Source: Omphiscola glabra (taxonomy: Eukaryota > Mollusca > Gastropoda > Lymnaeidae). Taken from it: a DNA stretch of 64,000 nucleotides. Under the pieces are notes generated by a model. It saw only the letters and a program-made list of their open reading frames with translations, did no database searches and was not told the origin of the DNA. Where the stretch lies: positions 28,903,596-28,967,595 of the forward strand of contig OZ024799.1 in assembly GCA_964017045.1 (NCBI GenBank), written 5' to 3'. Positions within the stretch are counted from its first letter, which is position 1; the number at the start of each line of letters is the position of its first letter. The position numbers and the translations under genes were made by a program. Shown here in pieces: positions 11,535 to 52,140 of the stretch.

Positions 11535-13905
11535 ATGTTTTGACAAGAAAGGTAACTAGATGGGAAGTTCACGTATTGCATGGAAAGAAGTCTGCCACTT
11601 TAGTCAGTGCCTATGCACCCACCATGACAAACACGGAAGAGACCATAGATAAGTTTTATGAAGACCTGAAACACTGTCATCTCCTCCACACCGACTGCTG
11701 ACAAACTCATCATTTTTGGAGATTTCAATGCACGTGTCGGCAATGACTACACCTCCTCTCCTGGGGGGGAGGGGGGTGATGGGGGAAGTATGGTGTTGGA
11801 AAGTGCAACAACAACAGCCTACTGCTATACTTCAGACCTGTGCTGAACACGGCCTTCTAATAACAAACGCCACCTTCAGCCTCACTGCGTCCAACAGGAC
11901 CTCCTCGATGCACCCAGGTTCTAAACACTGACACCTTATAATAGATTATGTCATCGTCAGAAATGGGGACCAGCAGGACGTGAGAGTGACTAAGGCCATG
12001 TGCGGCGCAGAATGCTGGACGGATCAACGCCTCATCGTCTCAAAGATGAAAATTCACATCCAACCTAAGAGACGACCTCATGTTACCAAAGCTCCGAAAC
12101 GCCTCAACATCACTAAGCTGTTGACACCATCACACTGGACAAGCAGGACGCGGAAACAGCGTGGACCAGGGTGTTTGCACAGCCGCTGAGCGCATCGGAC
12201 CCTCTACCAGGAAACACAGTAATTGGTTTGATGATAACAACCCAGAGATCCAAAAGCTACTTGAGCAAAAACGTCGGGCGTACAAGGCCCTCCACGATGA
12301 CCCCAGCTGATGAGATTCAAAGCTTTGCAGGCAAGAAAGAGATTAAAAACTTCTACAGTGGTCTTAGAGAAATCTATGGAGTTACCACCTCAGGCCCCCC
12401 CCCCTTCTCCTTAGTGCAGATGGTTCTACACTCATCACAAATCTTGTAAAGATGGGTGGAACACTTTGATAGTGTGCTGAATACGCCTTCCATCATTAAT
12501 GATGAGGCCATTGAAAGACTGCCCATGCAGGTCCCAACGAACAAGTCACTGGACGCTGTCCCAAATTTGGTCGAGATACAGACAGCAATCCGCCAAATGT
12601 CCAATGGCAAAGCACCTGGCTCCGACATGATTCCTGCCGAAATCTACAAAGAGGATGGACCAGCGCTGACGGATAAGCTATTTCATCTTTTCCAGATCAT
12701 CCTGCTGACGGAAACTGTACCACAGGACCTCAAAGATGCCTCAATTATCCACCTGTACAAACACAAAGGAAACCGCCAGGCCTGCGACAATCACCGCATA
12801 GTTTCACTGCTGTCCATCGCAGGCAAGATCTTGGCCCGAGCCCTTTTGAACCGCCTGAATGCACATCTGGCGGTAAGTCTCCTACCCGAAAGTCAATGCG
12901 GTTTCCACAAAGAACGAGGAACTATCGATATGGTGTTTGCTGCCAGGCAGCTCCAAGAGAAATCTCAGGAGCAAAATGCTGACTACGTGTGGAGGGGTGC
13001 CGGGGGGGGGGAGCATTAAGACGCCATATATGTGACGTTGTCAGCCAGCTCCCAGTAGGCCCTACGCTGAACCCAGCATCACCATCAGCGGACAGCGTCT
13101 AAACGCGGTGGATAAATTTACTTACTTGGGCAGCACTCTCTCCAGAACTGCTGTTATGGATGACGAAATGAATGCCAGACTCGCAAATATGGCAGACCCC
13201 GAAGCACTGTATGGGAGAGGAGAGGTATCAGGCGAGAAACGAAGATCATGGTCTATAGCACAGCAGTCCTATCGACATTACCATACGGATGTGAAGCGTG
13301 GACAGTCTACCTGCGTCACGCCAAGAAACTAAACCATGTTCACACAACCTGCCTCAGGAAACTCCTCGGCATCAGATGGCAAGACAAAGTGCCTGACACG
13401 GAGATCCTCGCTAGAGCGAACCTACCTAGCATCTTCACCACCCTGATGCAGTCTCAACTCCGTTGGGCGGGACACGTAGCCCGTATGGAAGACAACCGGC
13501 TCGCTAAATAGCTATTCTTCGGTGAAATCACGCTAGGCAAGCGCTCCCAATGAGCTCAAAGAAAGCGTTACAAGGACACACTTAAAGCGGCATTAAAGGC
13601 CTTCAACATCAACCCTATTGAATGGGTGCAGATAGCCCAGGGCAGTCAGGTGGAGATCAGCTGTCAAGAAGGGGGCTCATTCTCTTGAAGCCAGTAGGAG
13701 AGCCACAGCTGAGACACGCAGGATAGCCCGAAAAAGCAACATTAGATAACCAACTACAGCCACTATCCCCTGCCCGCGGTGCTAGAGACTATTCCGAGCA
13801 CGGATCGGACTAGCAGACCACCTACGAACTGCTCAAGACACCCCCCCCCCCCCAACCGGATGACTAGATGGTCCTAATCGATCTCGACGGATGAACAACA
13901 ATGTT
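11535..13905 (+). mobile_element. Decayed LINE (endonuclease and reverse transcriptase remnants)
   Basis: Broken frames in order: an AP-endonuclease-like part (LVSAYAPTMTN, then IIFGDFNARVGND near 11710-11750, then LRTCAEHGLLITN-like and RVTKAMCGAECWTD up to about 12190), the N-terminal reverse-transcriptase part (12456-13019; KAPGSDMIPAEIY, LKDASIIHLYKHKGNRQACDN), and a C-terminal part (13108-13511; DKFTYLGSTLSR, LRWAGHVARM). Several frameshifts and stops occur, and the central catalytic segment with the xxDD box is deleted at about 13000-13080, so it cannot be active. The 5' end is truncated next to a poly-G/GA run at 11458-11493. Clade is not certain. Confidence 0.85.
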
Positions 13906-14251
13906 TTTCATCCCCCTCCCCTCCCAAATCCTAGATGCATGACTTAGTAGGCTCCAAACATTTAGGCTTGGGCCTTTTTTCTGGTACGGTTCGGTTTGCT
14001 AAAGCTAAGGCTAAGGCCAAGGCCGGCCCAGCCTCGGATCGAAGAGAATAGAAAATATTTCAAAATGTCAGCAACATTTTCTTTTCATCTTTTAATTCTT
14101 AAATCTTTTGTTTCATGCATTTCATTTCATAACAGTCGAGTCTCTCTCCATCCCTCCCCCAAACTCCGTGTAATTGTTATCAGTTTGACTCTGATTATCT
14201 TCAGCTAAGTCAACAGCTAAACAAATGGCCGAGAAGAACCTTTGAGGGGCG

Positions 14252-14381
14252 CTTGTTCGCTGATGAAGGCTTCCTGCCGACACGTTCGTTGTTTTGTTGC
14301 GTTCCTTTTATCAGGTTTAACCTTAAAGTGTTCTACTAATTTCCTATTGTGCTAACCTGATTGCAGTCTCCCCCATTATTA
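14252..14381 (+). mobile_element. 130-bp non-autonomous retroelement-like repeat with hammerhead-like core and 13-bp target duplication
   Basis: It is flanked by exact 13-bp duplications CCTTTGAGGGGCG (14239-14251 and 14382-14394). Inside is CTGATGA (14260-14266), then AGGCTTCCTGCC and GACA, the order of a hammerhead core except that GACA stands where GAAA is expected. The tail runs through TTTTGTTGCGTTCC, TTCAGGTTTAACC and ends in CCCCCATTATTA. Related copies lie at 32960-33200 (minus) and 49780-50025 (plus), where they extend further upstream. Hammerhead-like motifs of this shape are known in Penelope-like elements; the assignment here is inference. Confidence 0.6.
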
Positions 14382-14641
14382 CCTTTGAGGGGCGGGCGGG
14401 CATTTAAATAAAATTGGGGTTTAAAACTAGTAACTAGTGTAATTAAAACATATTTTTTAATTCACAATTTTTTAGTAGAGCAAGCATCTTTTTTGCTCAT
14501 TTAGTGTGCGAGTTTTTTCCTTTTCAATCCTTTCTCTAATTTGGAGATATTTAGAAAGATTCACCGATATTATTATATCATCTCCACTCATAAAAAATCA
14601 TTAAGTTGTTGGCAGACCTCGATACACACTACAGCCTAGAG

Positions 14642-14993
14642 CAGTGGTGGGTAAACTTTTTGTGTAGAGGGCCGCATTAACAAAGGTAAAGCTGTTGGGG
14701 GGCCGCATGTATATTATGTCCAATTTTTACACGTCAATAAACATTTGTGTATATTAAAATCGGTAATTTCGCATTTTAGCATTACATGACAAGAGTCGAG
14801 GGCGGTTTAAAATAATAGAAAATTAGAAAGGAATTTGATTAAAAATGTTTTTAAAAACCATAACGGTACATGAAATGCTGTAAAAATCAATAAAATAACT
14901 TAAGAAAAAGGTATATTTTTAAATGCCTTCCAGGGTCGCATAATCAGCTGCCGGGCCGATTGCAGCCCGCGGGCCGTAGTTTGCCCACCCCTG
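14642..14993. mobile_element. 352-bp hAT-like element just upstream of the copine start codon
   Basis: Left end CAGTGGTGGGTAAACTTTTT, right end GTAGTTTGCCCACCCCTG, inverted to each other, with the ends GGGCCGCATT and GCGGGCCG also mirrored. Perfect 8-bp target duplication GCCTAGAG at 14634-14641 and 14994-15001. The CAGnGGTGGGCAAACT end is typical of hAT elements in animals. The interior is AT-rich and non-coding. The right duplication ends 32 bases before the copine ATG. Confidence 0.92.
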
Positions 14994-15033
14994 GCCTAGA
15001 GAATAGATATTCGTGATTACCATAACAAACAAA

Positions 15034-35753
<20,720 letters not shown>

Positions 35754-38700
35754 CCCACTAATTATAAATTTCAAGCCATGTGACTTACAGAACCGCTGCA
35801 CTTGTATGTCAAGCACTTCCATAAAATCACGTTTTTCATTCATAGCTGTTATTTTAGATGAGGTAACAAAAGAATTTGATTGATTGCAAAGTAAATTTTC
35901 ATTTTTTAAAAAAAATGTAGTTTAAAATTTGTGATGGTGAAAATTAAGATGTTAATTTAAGTATTGATGAACATCATTTTTATGACATACAAATTATCTG
36001 TGAAAATTGTTCGATTTTGTTTTTTTAATGCTTTGATAAACTTTGTTTTTCAAATATTTCTTGACATTTGATTATGTTCAAAAAGCTGAAGCCCTTTACT
36101 CCAAAGAAGATTTTATTTAACTTTTAAAATGTAAATATTATTACACCAAACCTAAATTCTGTCAACTTGTAAAAGCCGCACTTTAATTGGTAAACTCATA
36201 CAATAATTTTGTACCTTCTTCTTTTACAGTATAAATTAATTTTCTTAAATACAAAAATATAGGCTACATAATGCCATGTTTAGTAAAATTTAAATGAAAA
36301 AAAAAAATTATAAAAAAAAAGTCATGGTCGGAATGTCTATTTTTTCAAGTTAAATTCAACTGAGGAAAAGTATTTTTAAAATGTTCATCAAAATGTATCT
36401 GGCTGAAGGGAAAGTACAATGTTTCTCTACATAAAAACTTTATACCCCAACTTTTATTTTTTATACCTCAACTTTTATTTCAGCTAATAATATACCAATA
36501 CTTTACTTTTGATAAATGAAATTTAACTTCATTGTCTGCACTTCTAGCATTTAAATAATTTTATATCTTATCTGATTTAAAGAGCTTCAGGCTAGCAGCA
36601 TGCAGTAATCTTCATTTCCCAATACCTGTGCATTCTTGTCTGTTTTGAAGTTCACTGCAATGTAGACCTGTTTATTTTTAACTACCGATTATTGCATTAA
36701 TCGCCATTTTAATTTATTAGAATGTCCTTTTAGCACCACATGTTCAATTGCAGTGTGTAAAATGTAGACATGCTTCTCTCTTCTGCAGTCAGTCGGGACG
36801 AGAATAGATCACAATTATATTTAACCTTAAAATTACAATAAACATATAAATCATGTTGATTGCACAAGAAATAATATTATTTCATCCTTGGTGAACAAAT
36901 GGAGGACGACCGTCTTCCTGTAGAGAAAGTTGATTTATTATCATAGATGTCAGTTTGCTTAATGTCAATGGCATTTTTATTGTATTTAGAAATTGAAGAT
37001 ATGCTGGCTCTTGGTTTATTTAGAAATTGCACACTGCAATACATACCCAGGAACTCATTGCACTGCTCTATTGATTGTTATCTATTAACATAATAGAAAA
37101 TTTAGTTTTCCTTGTGTTGAAGTTATGTGTCCAATTGCTGAATATTTATTTTTTAATGCCCCCTCCCCCACACCCCACCCCCGGGCGATATTTTTGCAAA
37201 TTTGTTAAAGCCACAAGGTGTAAATTTAATTGTTACATACTTTGTTATAAACTGCTATGTTTTCTCCAAATCATGTTATTTTTTTACTGTTAAAGATAAT
37301 TGTGATGTTGATACCAAGATATTTGCATAATTTTATTGTTTATTAACTTGTCATCCATGTATTCCTTATATACTCTTGGAGAAAGGTGGTGGTGTTGGAT
37401 AAAGATTACAGGTGTGCATGGGGGAAAAATTCAAACCTGCTACCTCTTGGTTGAGAGGCACACAGCATTACAATGCCACCACAAACCTCATGATTGTTTT
37501 AATAATAAGTTGTACCCCATGTCTTGCTCAGGTGTAATTTTCTGTTTTTCTGACTCAAAGTGAAAATAATCACTTTCATTTTGATATCAGATTTAATTTC
37601 CACTTATTCAACATTGGTGTTGTTTACCTTAAATAATAACAATGAACAATTTTTAAACCCCAAAAAATGCTTTTTTAAAAAGGGAATTTGAATAGATCTA
37701 AATGTTTTATTTATGTTTTAAATTTGAAAGAAATGTCAGATTTGACCAATTAATAATGGTTGACATAAAATACATCATGACTTTTGTTTTAAAAAAAAAA
37801 ATTATTAAAAAATTATTTAGAAAAGTGCAACAAATTTATTCTGATCTCATGTTAGATCTAATTGTTTACTAGAACAAAAATATTTTTAATTCCCAGCTTA
37901 TCGGCACCCCAAAATTACCAGGTGCTGAAAGGTGTTAAGAGGTATGGAAACATACCGGTCTATATATTTTTATTTGCAAACCTGATATATAAATGACTGA
38001 TGGGTTATAAATACAATGCACTCATGTACTAAGAAATATACTTTCTATGAAATTTTTTAAAAATTTTCATCAACATCAAAGATTTATCTCTACTAATTAT
38101 TTTATTTACTATTATTTTTAAATCCTTCTATTGTCAATCTGCTTTTGTTTGCCAGAATTATTGCTGTATAATTTTTATTTTACGCCTTTTTTTATTTCTA
38201 TACTTTTTGTTCAAGGACAACAATTTTTATTAGCTGCTAGAAAAATATTTTATTCCGTAAGAACCCACATAAGTTTTTAATGATTTGCGTGAAAATTATT
38301 TGTGTATTTTGTAGACTCATTTTTCTACATACAAACTAGTTATACAATATGACAATTTCATTAAGGTTGTATACAAGTTTGTTTACAGTATGATATTTCT
38401 TGTAAGGTTTTATGTAAAAAAAAAATAATCCGTTTGCATAATTTATTTAATTTTTAAAAAAATGTATACATTAATTGGTTGTATATTTTACATCGAATAA
38501 TTTAAAAGGTAAGGTTAAGAAAATACTTTCATTTTAAAAAGAAAGGTTTAATTTGCTATAACAGTATATATATATATATTTTTTTTTTTTCCTACGGTAC
38601 TAAAATGTCTTTACAGCCCAAATTTTCATTGCTTTGTGTTTTATTGAGCTTCACCCCACTTCATTAGTAATTCTTAAATTGAGATAGAGATAATCATAGT

Positions 38701-40969
38701 GTGAGGCTTGGATAAGTAAGAGCGTGAGCCCTAAATAAAAACTCTAATTTGAGCTCATTGCTTGTATTTGATAGATAAGTGTTGAGTGATAAAACGTGAG
38801 TCCTATCTGACAGTTATGAGATCGCTTGGCAGATGCACAAAATATTGCATTCAATTCAATAACTAGTGTCAAGGATAAATTCACTGTTTTCTGACTTGGT
38901 AAATTCAGAAACGAAATCACAGAAGAGTGGGTCACCATGATACAAATGGCTAAATTACTTCCATTATAAATGTTTTTTCCTTTCTCCTTAATCACCTGGT
39001 TTCCTAAAAATAACTATAAGAAATTGTTTTGACAAGCCCCTCAGATGCATGGGTTCTCCCATTGCATTTGATCTTTTTCCAAGACACATATAAAGAAATT
39101 AGTATTTGTGAAGGGCTGACTGGAAGAGTGTTATTTTAAGGTTATACACAGTCTGGGTATTTGCCCCTTGCTGCCATAATGTTTATGGGATATCATGACC
39201 CAGATTATTTACAGATTAAATATTTTTATTTCAAAGATTTTTTGAGATTTTACTTTTAAACAGTGAACATTTAAATTATATCATAATTTAAAGTTTATAT
39301 AAATGGAACTTTTCATTTATTTAACAGCTTTTAGCAATTTTTTAGGTTGTAGAGTAATATTACTTTTAATAAAAATTTTGTGTTGTTTTATTTTAAGTTT
39401 TAAAACTTGAAATTTTTGCCATAACGTATTAAATCAAATACTACTGTGAACAAATGAAGTATATTTTATTTTAAAATTTTAAGCTTGTCCATATATTTTT
39501 AAACCTGCATTTTAACCCTGTGTGTTTTAAAACAAAACAATTAAACTTTTACACAATCAGTTTTTTTTTTTTTGGTTTTTGAATATTTTTATTTTGAATA
39601 ATACTTTAATTTCTGTCAAGTCCGTTTACTTCTAAGTGTGACAGCTGTGGGGGTCTTGAAGCCTTCAGTCAAAGTAGTAAGTTTCAGATCTCACATTTTT
39701 CGTGGCTGTTAGCAGTAAGGTGTTGTATTTAATAAACCATTGCCACCCGTTCTTTTTTACGAAGTGGCTATTCGCACCCGGGTACCAGAAGTGAGAGGTT
39801 GGGATTAAAAAACTATTTAAAATATTATTGTTGGGTTTGTAAGACAAAATGAGGTATCAAATAAAAGATAATTGAATGGACTTTATGTTTGTAAACTTAA
39901 CTTCTTCAGTTTAAGTAAAATAAACTACCACAAATGACATTCGAATAGCATTTAGTCAAAATGGACACTGACACGCAGCGCTGCCATTCCCAGCAAGGTC
40001 CCTTTAGATGGAACTTTACATCACAAATGGTGAAAATCATATCATGACGTCAATAAAATAAAAAATTTTTTTTTGAAAATAGGTGTCTATACTTTAATGA
40101 CACCTTGCACAATAAAGAAAATCAACACAAAAATGATTTTAAAAAAACAACCAAAAATATCTTTATTTTAAAATGTTTATAGTTGATAATTTTTTATAAT
40201 TTTTGTTGAAGTGATCATTTCATTAATTGACTTGTAGAAGAAGGATAATGACAGGTTATCAAGCGATGAAAAAAACTATATTTTGGCATCTCGTGAACAA
40301 ATATTGGACAAGACTGAAAAAAAACACCAAAAGTTATTAAGAGTAACATTTCATACAATTAAGAGACTAAATTTTTCACCTATTATGTATTTAATATAAA
40401 TTTTTTCAAGTTTATAGCCCAAACAATTGAAAACTTTAATGCAAATAAACAAGTGACTGCAAAAATATCTCTTCAGTACCATAAAAAAACAAAAACATAA
40501 AGATATTAAAACCTTTAATGTAGATCTTTATAGAAATTAATGAACATATTTTGAAAACTTGTTCATTGAGACAAAAATTAAGGTCCCACAATTTTCTAAT
40601 AAAAATCAATTAAAATAAAATATGTACCACTTTGATACTTTTACAGCAGTTTAGAGCTAAAATGTTACTCTGTCATTTCTTCAACAGATTTAAAGCTCAA
40701 ATGTTAAAGTTTAAAACCTATCAATTTATTCTAATTGATAAACTTTCCTGCCCCTTGGTTTTTATCATTTTTTTAAAGTTGAAAATTGGCAGATTTTTGT
40801 GGATGCCAGGTGTTTAACCAGTAGTGTTTAATTTTAAGATTGATGAATGTTCATAGTCCCACTCAATATAGTGATGTATATGCAGAGACTATAAATTAAA
40901 AAAAAAAGTGAATTTTTTTAATTTAAAGAAATATATTGCTTCTCCGAATATTTTAGGTTTTAGAAAACA
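35754..40969. other. Copine 3'UTR and convergent intergenic gap
   Basis: After the copine stop the sequence is AT-rich. The first good poly(A) signal seen is AATAAA at 36837-36842, so the 3'UTR may be about 1.1 kb. From the right, the GST gene has a minus-strand AATAAA (TTTATT at 40725-40730) about 240 bp after its stop. Between them I see only A/T-rich sequence, small chance frames and a C-rich patch near 37165-37190; no supported gene. Confidence 0.6.
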
Positions 40970-48111
<7,142 letters not shown>

Positions 48112-48631
48112 GTCTTTTTTTTTGTTTGCAATTTGGATCAATCACCACTAATTAATTGATAACCTTGGTCGCCTTAGGCTTTAGACTTAGGCCTACAACT
48201 CAAAAAAATTTATTTCTTAACTTGCTGAGCTATTTATTTTATCTCCAGACAAAAAACCCTAATCTAGTTACCCGCTTTTTGAAATATGTTTATTAAAGTT
48301 ACGAGATACATGTAGGACTCGGGTCACGACCTACTAGAACTCTAGTGGGTCATGCTAGGGTGCGGCTTGCAATAGACGCTTTCAAGAGGGCCATAGCTAC
48401 GCCATCCCCACTGGGTCTAAAAAAAAACCAAACCGAACAGAAAAACAGTCTAGGTTACCAGTGTTAGCGTTGAATTTCTAACTTCTAAAAATATTCTTTA
48501 AATTTATTTTTGAACAGCTTTTTATATGGGCACATCATAATAACTCATTATATTATTAGCAAGAGGATATTACTGAATGTAAATTCTGGCATATTATACG
48601 TACGTGTATTTTGATAGTAAGGGGGTTGGTG

Positions 48632-48805
48632 CAGAGGCGTAGCTAAGGGGGGCAGATGTTCCCGGGCGTCAGATTAGTGGGGGTGTCAAAATGATACATG
48701 ATGGTATTTTATTGATAAAGCTATGGACCGTAAATTTCAGAGTTGAGGGATGGGCGTAAAAAAGAATCTTGTCACAGGGCTCCAAACCCTCCAGACTACG
48801 GCTAA
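48632..48805. mobile_element. Degenerate hAT-like MITE, CAGAGGCGTAG family
   Basis: Left end CAGAGGCGTAGCTAAGGGG with the internal CCCGGGCGTCAG block shared with 10418 and 54062. The right end is eroded near 48800. Confidence 0.55.
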
Positions 48806-49126
48806 CAGGGTCGTTTCTAGGTGTTTAACAGTGTTTTGCCACACTAGACGAGAATTGAAAAATGCAGCCCCTCCCTTTTTACTACCCCCCCCCCCCCAAC
48901 TAAGAACATTTCTTGGTGCTACACTACAAATTAAGGATAAGTGTATATAAAAAGTGTAGTTGATGACCAAATTATTAAAGTACCCGTTATAAAAATGGCA
49001 AATAAAATTACATTTTGTAAAAAAAATGTTTAATTAGAAAAGAAATGACGTGGCGGGGTTTAACTTGTGTTTAATGGGACTAAATGCTGTTCAGATGTCA
49101 TTTGTGGTAGTTTATTTTAGTTAAAC

Positions 49127-49405
49127 TGAAGATCGATGGAAAGTGATTGATTCTGTCTGTGGTTGCACAGATGGTTGATTCTGTCTGTGGTTGCACAGAT
49201 GGTTGATTCTGTCTGTGGCTGCACAGGTGGCTGATTCTGCCTGTGGTTGCACAGATGGTTTAGTCTGTATGTGGCTGCACAGACGGTTGATTCTGTCTGT
49301 GGTTGCACAGGTGGCTGATTCTGCCTGTGGTACCACAGATGGTTGATGCTGTATGTTGTTGTACAGAATATGGTTGATTCTGTCTGTAGATGCGCAGTTG
49401 GCTAA
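49127..49405. repeat. Minisatellite, about 30-bp unit (GGTTGATTCTGTCTGTGGTTGCACAGAT)
   Basis: About nine units, each with TTGATTCTGTCTGTGG and TGCACAG. The ends of the unit (CTGT..ACAG) make it partly self-complementary. The minus-strand frames over it are repeat translations. Confidence 0.9.
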
Positions 49406-49571
49406 TGAGGCCGATTCAGGCACGCAATGTCCATAGGCAAGTTGTACAAAAAGTAATGACCCTAGCAATTCCGGATTTTCTTTTGCATTCTACAGCTGTT
49501 CTGCTGACTTCATGTTGAATGCTGACTTCATGTTGAATGCTGCCTTTTTGTACGGGAGGAACGCCACTAAG

Positions 49572-49764
49572 CAGTGGCGTAGTGAGGGGGGGGGCAAGGG
49601 GGGGGGGAATCATGCCCCGGGCGCTACTCACAAAGGGGCGCCAAATGGTATATTTTACTATAATATTGTATGGTTTTTGAATAGGGGGCGGGCGCTAAAA
49701 AGGTATTGGGGGGCGCTAAAAAGCTATTGTGCCCCGGGCGCGAGTTAAGCTCTCTACGCCACTG
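49572..49764. mobile_element. hAT-like MITE with perfect 8-bp target duplication
   Basis: Inverted ends CAGTGGCGTAG and CTACGCCACTG, flanked by identical CCACTAAG at 49564-49571 and 49765-49772. The inside has GGGCGCC blocks and an AT-rich core. 193 bp; sister copy in reverse orientation at 50560-50717. Confidence 0.93.
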
Positions 49765-49779
49765 CCACTAAGGCTTCCA

Positions 49780-50025
49780 GTATGTCTTTGAAACGTTTCT
49801 TCAGTCTACAAGCATTTGCTGCCCACTTAGATATTATTTCTCAGCTGAGTGCTATTTTTTAGTTTTATTCTGTTTTTTTCTGTTTGTTCGCTGACGAAGG
49901 CTTCCTGTCGACACTTTCGTTGTTTTGTTGCGTTCATTTTTTCAGGTTTAACCTTACTTTGTTTTACTCATTTCCTATTGTACTAAACTGATTGCAGTCT
50001 CTCCCATTATTACCCTATAATAAGC
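49780..50025 (+). mobile_element. Copy of the hammerhead-like retroelement repeat, plus strand
   Basis: It contains CTGACGA (49891-49897, one change from CTGATGA), AGGCTTCCTGTC, GACA, GTTGCGTTC, TTTCAGGTTTAACC and ends CCCATTATTACCC. Upstream TTTGCTGCCC and TTCTCAGCTGAGTGCTA are shared with 32960-33200. Confidence 0.65.
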
Positions 50026-50124
50026 CGGTAGCTTTCCCAGCCGGGAGAGATTTCCTAGACAAGAGATTTATATACTTAAAGGAGATTTACACGATTTTAC
50101 GCTTTGTGTGTGTATATATGTAGG

Positions 50125-50245
50125 ACTTACAACAGCTGGGGGTTCGCGCATGAAGGCGGAAAGCCATGGATCGATCCGAATGGAAGGATGTGGTGGAGCA
50201 GATCAGGACTCTACATGAGCTGTAGCGCCCCGGATGATGATGTGT
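50125..50245 (+). mobile_element. LINE 3'-end fragment
   Basis: Translated, it gives GFAHEGGKPWIDPNGRMWWS, which matches the tail of the second LINE (GFAHGGVKLWIDPNGRMGWS, near 55875-55935). The rest of the element is absent. Confidence 0.75.
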
Positions 50246-50559
50246 GTATCTATAATTATATTTTTCGAGGCTTATACGTTTTCACTTGTTGTGATGTAAG
50301 TTAATATAGTTTTTATTTCTGTATATTTGATTTTGAAATTTTATAAAAGACTATACTACTTATTAATTAAATTGAATATTGTTATTAATAGCACTAGCTT
50401 TGGTATTGTTTTCCCCACTATATAGTGTTTTCAGTCCTTTGTTACGTATTTTTTTTATCTAACGAGCCAGATCTTAAGACAGATTTAATTTGCAAAACCA
50501 TATATAACGGTACACAACAGTAATAACACTTGCAATAAAAAAAATTCTTGGACGAGCGG

Positions 50560-50717
50560 CAGTGGCGTAGCGAGCTTAACTCGCGCCCGGGGCACAATAC
50601 CTTTTTAGCGCCCCCCTATTCAAAAACCATACAATAGTATATGTAAAATATACAATTTGGCGCCCCTTTGTGAGTAGGGACCGGGGCATGATGCCCCCCC
50701 CCCTCGCTACGCCACTC
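50560..50717. mobile_element. hAT-like MITE with perfect 8-bp target duplication, reverse copy
   Basis: Ends CAGTGGCGTAG and CTACGCCACTC, flanked by identical ACGAGCGG at 50552-50559 and 50718-50725. The interior is the reverse complement of that at 49572-49764, shortened by about 35 bp. Confidence 0.93.
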
Positions 50718-51269
50718 ACGAGCGGTCGTCTGACATTCTCACAGCATGTCTCGCCCAGCGCCGAGACTGCGTTAAAAGGCTATAAATACTGTGGAGACCT
50801 GCCCGAGCAAGTACCCCCTTGTCTTGGGCCCGGCACTGTCATTGCTGGTTTAATTAAATAATTTTAATGAGGCTCGTTGGGTGGCTGAGGTTCAGCTTTC
50901 TTGCACGGCGTTGATAGAAAAGCATAGGGAGAACAGCAGCTCTGTATACTTCTATTTTTAGTTTGGGTTCCGATGATTCCCATGTTTCATACATTTAGTC
51001 ACTGGCATAGAAAAGATAAGGTGGAGGAGACGGGTACAAAATTTTGTACATTAAAAAAATATAATTATATTGATAAAAATGAAAACATTTTGTTCACTTT
51101 ATCGTCACAGAATACAGATTTTTTTTCTTTTCAAAAACGTAAGTGAAAAATATTTCAACATTGTATAAAATTTAAATTGTGTCAATTTTAATTTTTATGT
51201 GGATTATATCCTGAGCATCTCTGGTATAGAGCATCTCGTAATTTACAAACATATAATAATAATTTCATT

Positions 51270-51540
51270 ACGCGGGGTGAAAGAATCGCTTTTACATATT
51301 TTGCTTTTGGTGTGGTTGCTTCCTTTTCACCAATTATGTTTTATGTTAATAGAACTGAAAAAGGGGGGGGGGGGTGCGGAATCTGTTAAGCAGTGAGTGG
51401 CATTCGTAAAGGTTGAACTGAGGTAAAAAGGTGGAAAATTTTGGGAGGTGACTATTATATTAATCAATAAAGAGCCACGTGTATGATGTACGACAATCTG
51501 TAGGACTATTGTTTAAAGACCGACAGGTATGGTGTAGGAA
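51270..51540 (+). repeat. Dispersed repeat, partner of 8235-8510
   Basis: Shares GGGAGGTGACTATTATATTA, AATAAAGAGCCACG and GGACTATTGTTTAAA with the reverse strand at 8235-8510, next to a G homopolymer at 51363-51374. It stops just left of the inverted-repeat arm at 51553. Confidence 0.6.
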
Positions 51541-51552
51541 CATCTGTAGGCA

Positions 51553-52140
51553 TATGTGGTGATCTGCCTTATAATTTAGTATTGAGGAGTATCTCTCGTA
51601 CGAGATATCCTATTAGCACTCAGTCTAGGGTTTCTTTACTTAAACCAAATCACCACACAGACATAATACACTATCTATGTACATGTAGTATAGACTGAAC
51701 TAAGTCTTTGTTAAATCAGAAACAAATACAAGGATTTATTGAATATTATTATTTACAAAAAGATATCCTATAATTAGACGAGATATTCCAATGTACTTCA
51801 ATTGTCACTGACACACTAATGTTATCATCATTATAAATGCTCAATATACTATGTTCATTCCTTGGGGACTTAACGTTTATATATCTCCACGATGATCTCG
51901 GTGGATCACAAGCGTAGAGTAGTGAAGGCGGAGTTCCCGGTCGTAAGTTCCGTAGGATCTCAGCGATGGTGAAGATGACTCTCCAGCAACGAATCGTGGT
52001 AGAAAGAGTCCCTGGATCTCGAAGTCCTAGTAGCCGTCAGGTAGTTTGGTGTAGGATGTAGATCAATCCCCTAGTTCCAGCTTCAAGGTCAATCGGTCCA
52101 GCAATAGAAACCAGGCTGAATGTAGTATGATACAAAAATG
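51553..52140 (-). mobile_element. Left arm of a large old inverted repeat (LTR-like or foldback)
   Basis: Read on the minus strand it matches the right arm (53865-53976 joined to 58002-58643): GTAGTTTGGTGT, CCCCTAGTTCCAG, GGACTC, TGGAGAGTC, TTCAGTCTATA and GTGTGGTGATTTGG appear in the same order in both. The outermost 105 bp begin TGTGGTGATC and end ATCACCACA, and an AATAAA lies before it. The arms could be two LTRs in opposite orientation or the arms of a foldback element. No coding region is intact. Confidence 0.65.

Noticed and set aside
49117..49468. Minus-strand open frames with TDRINHLCNHRQNQ repeats
   Set aside because: They are translations of the 30-bp minisatellite.
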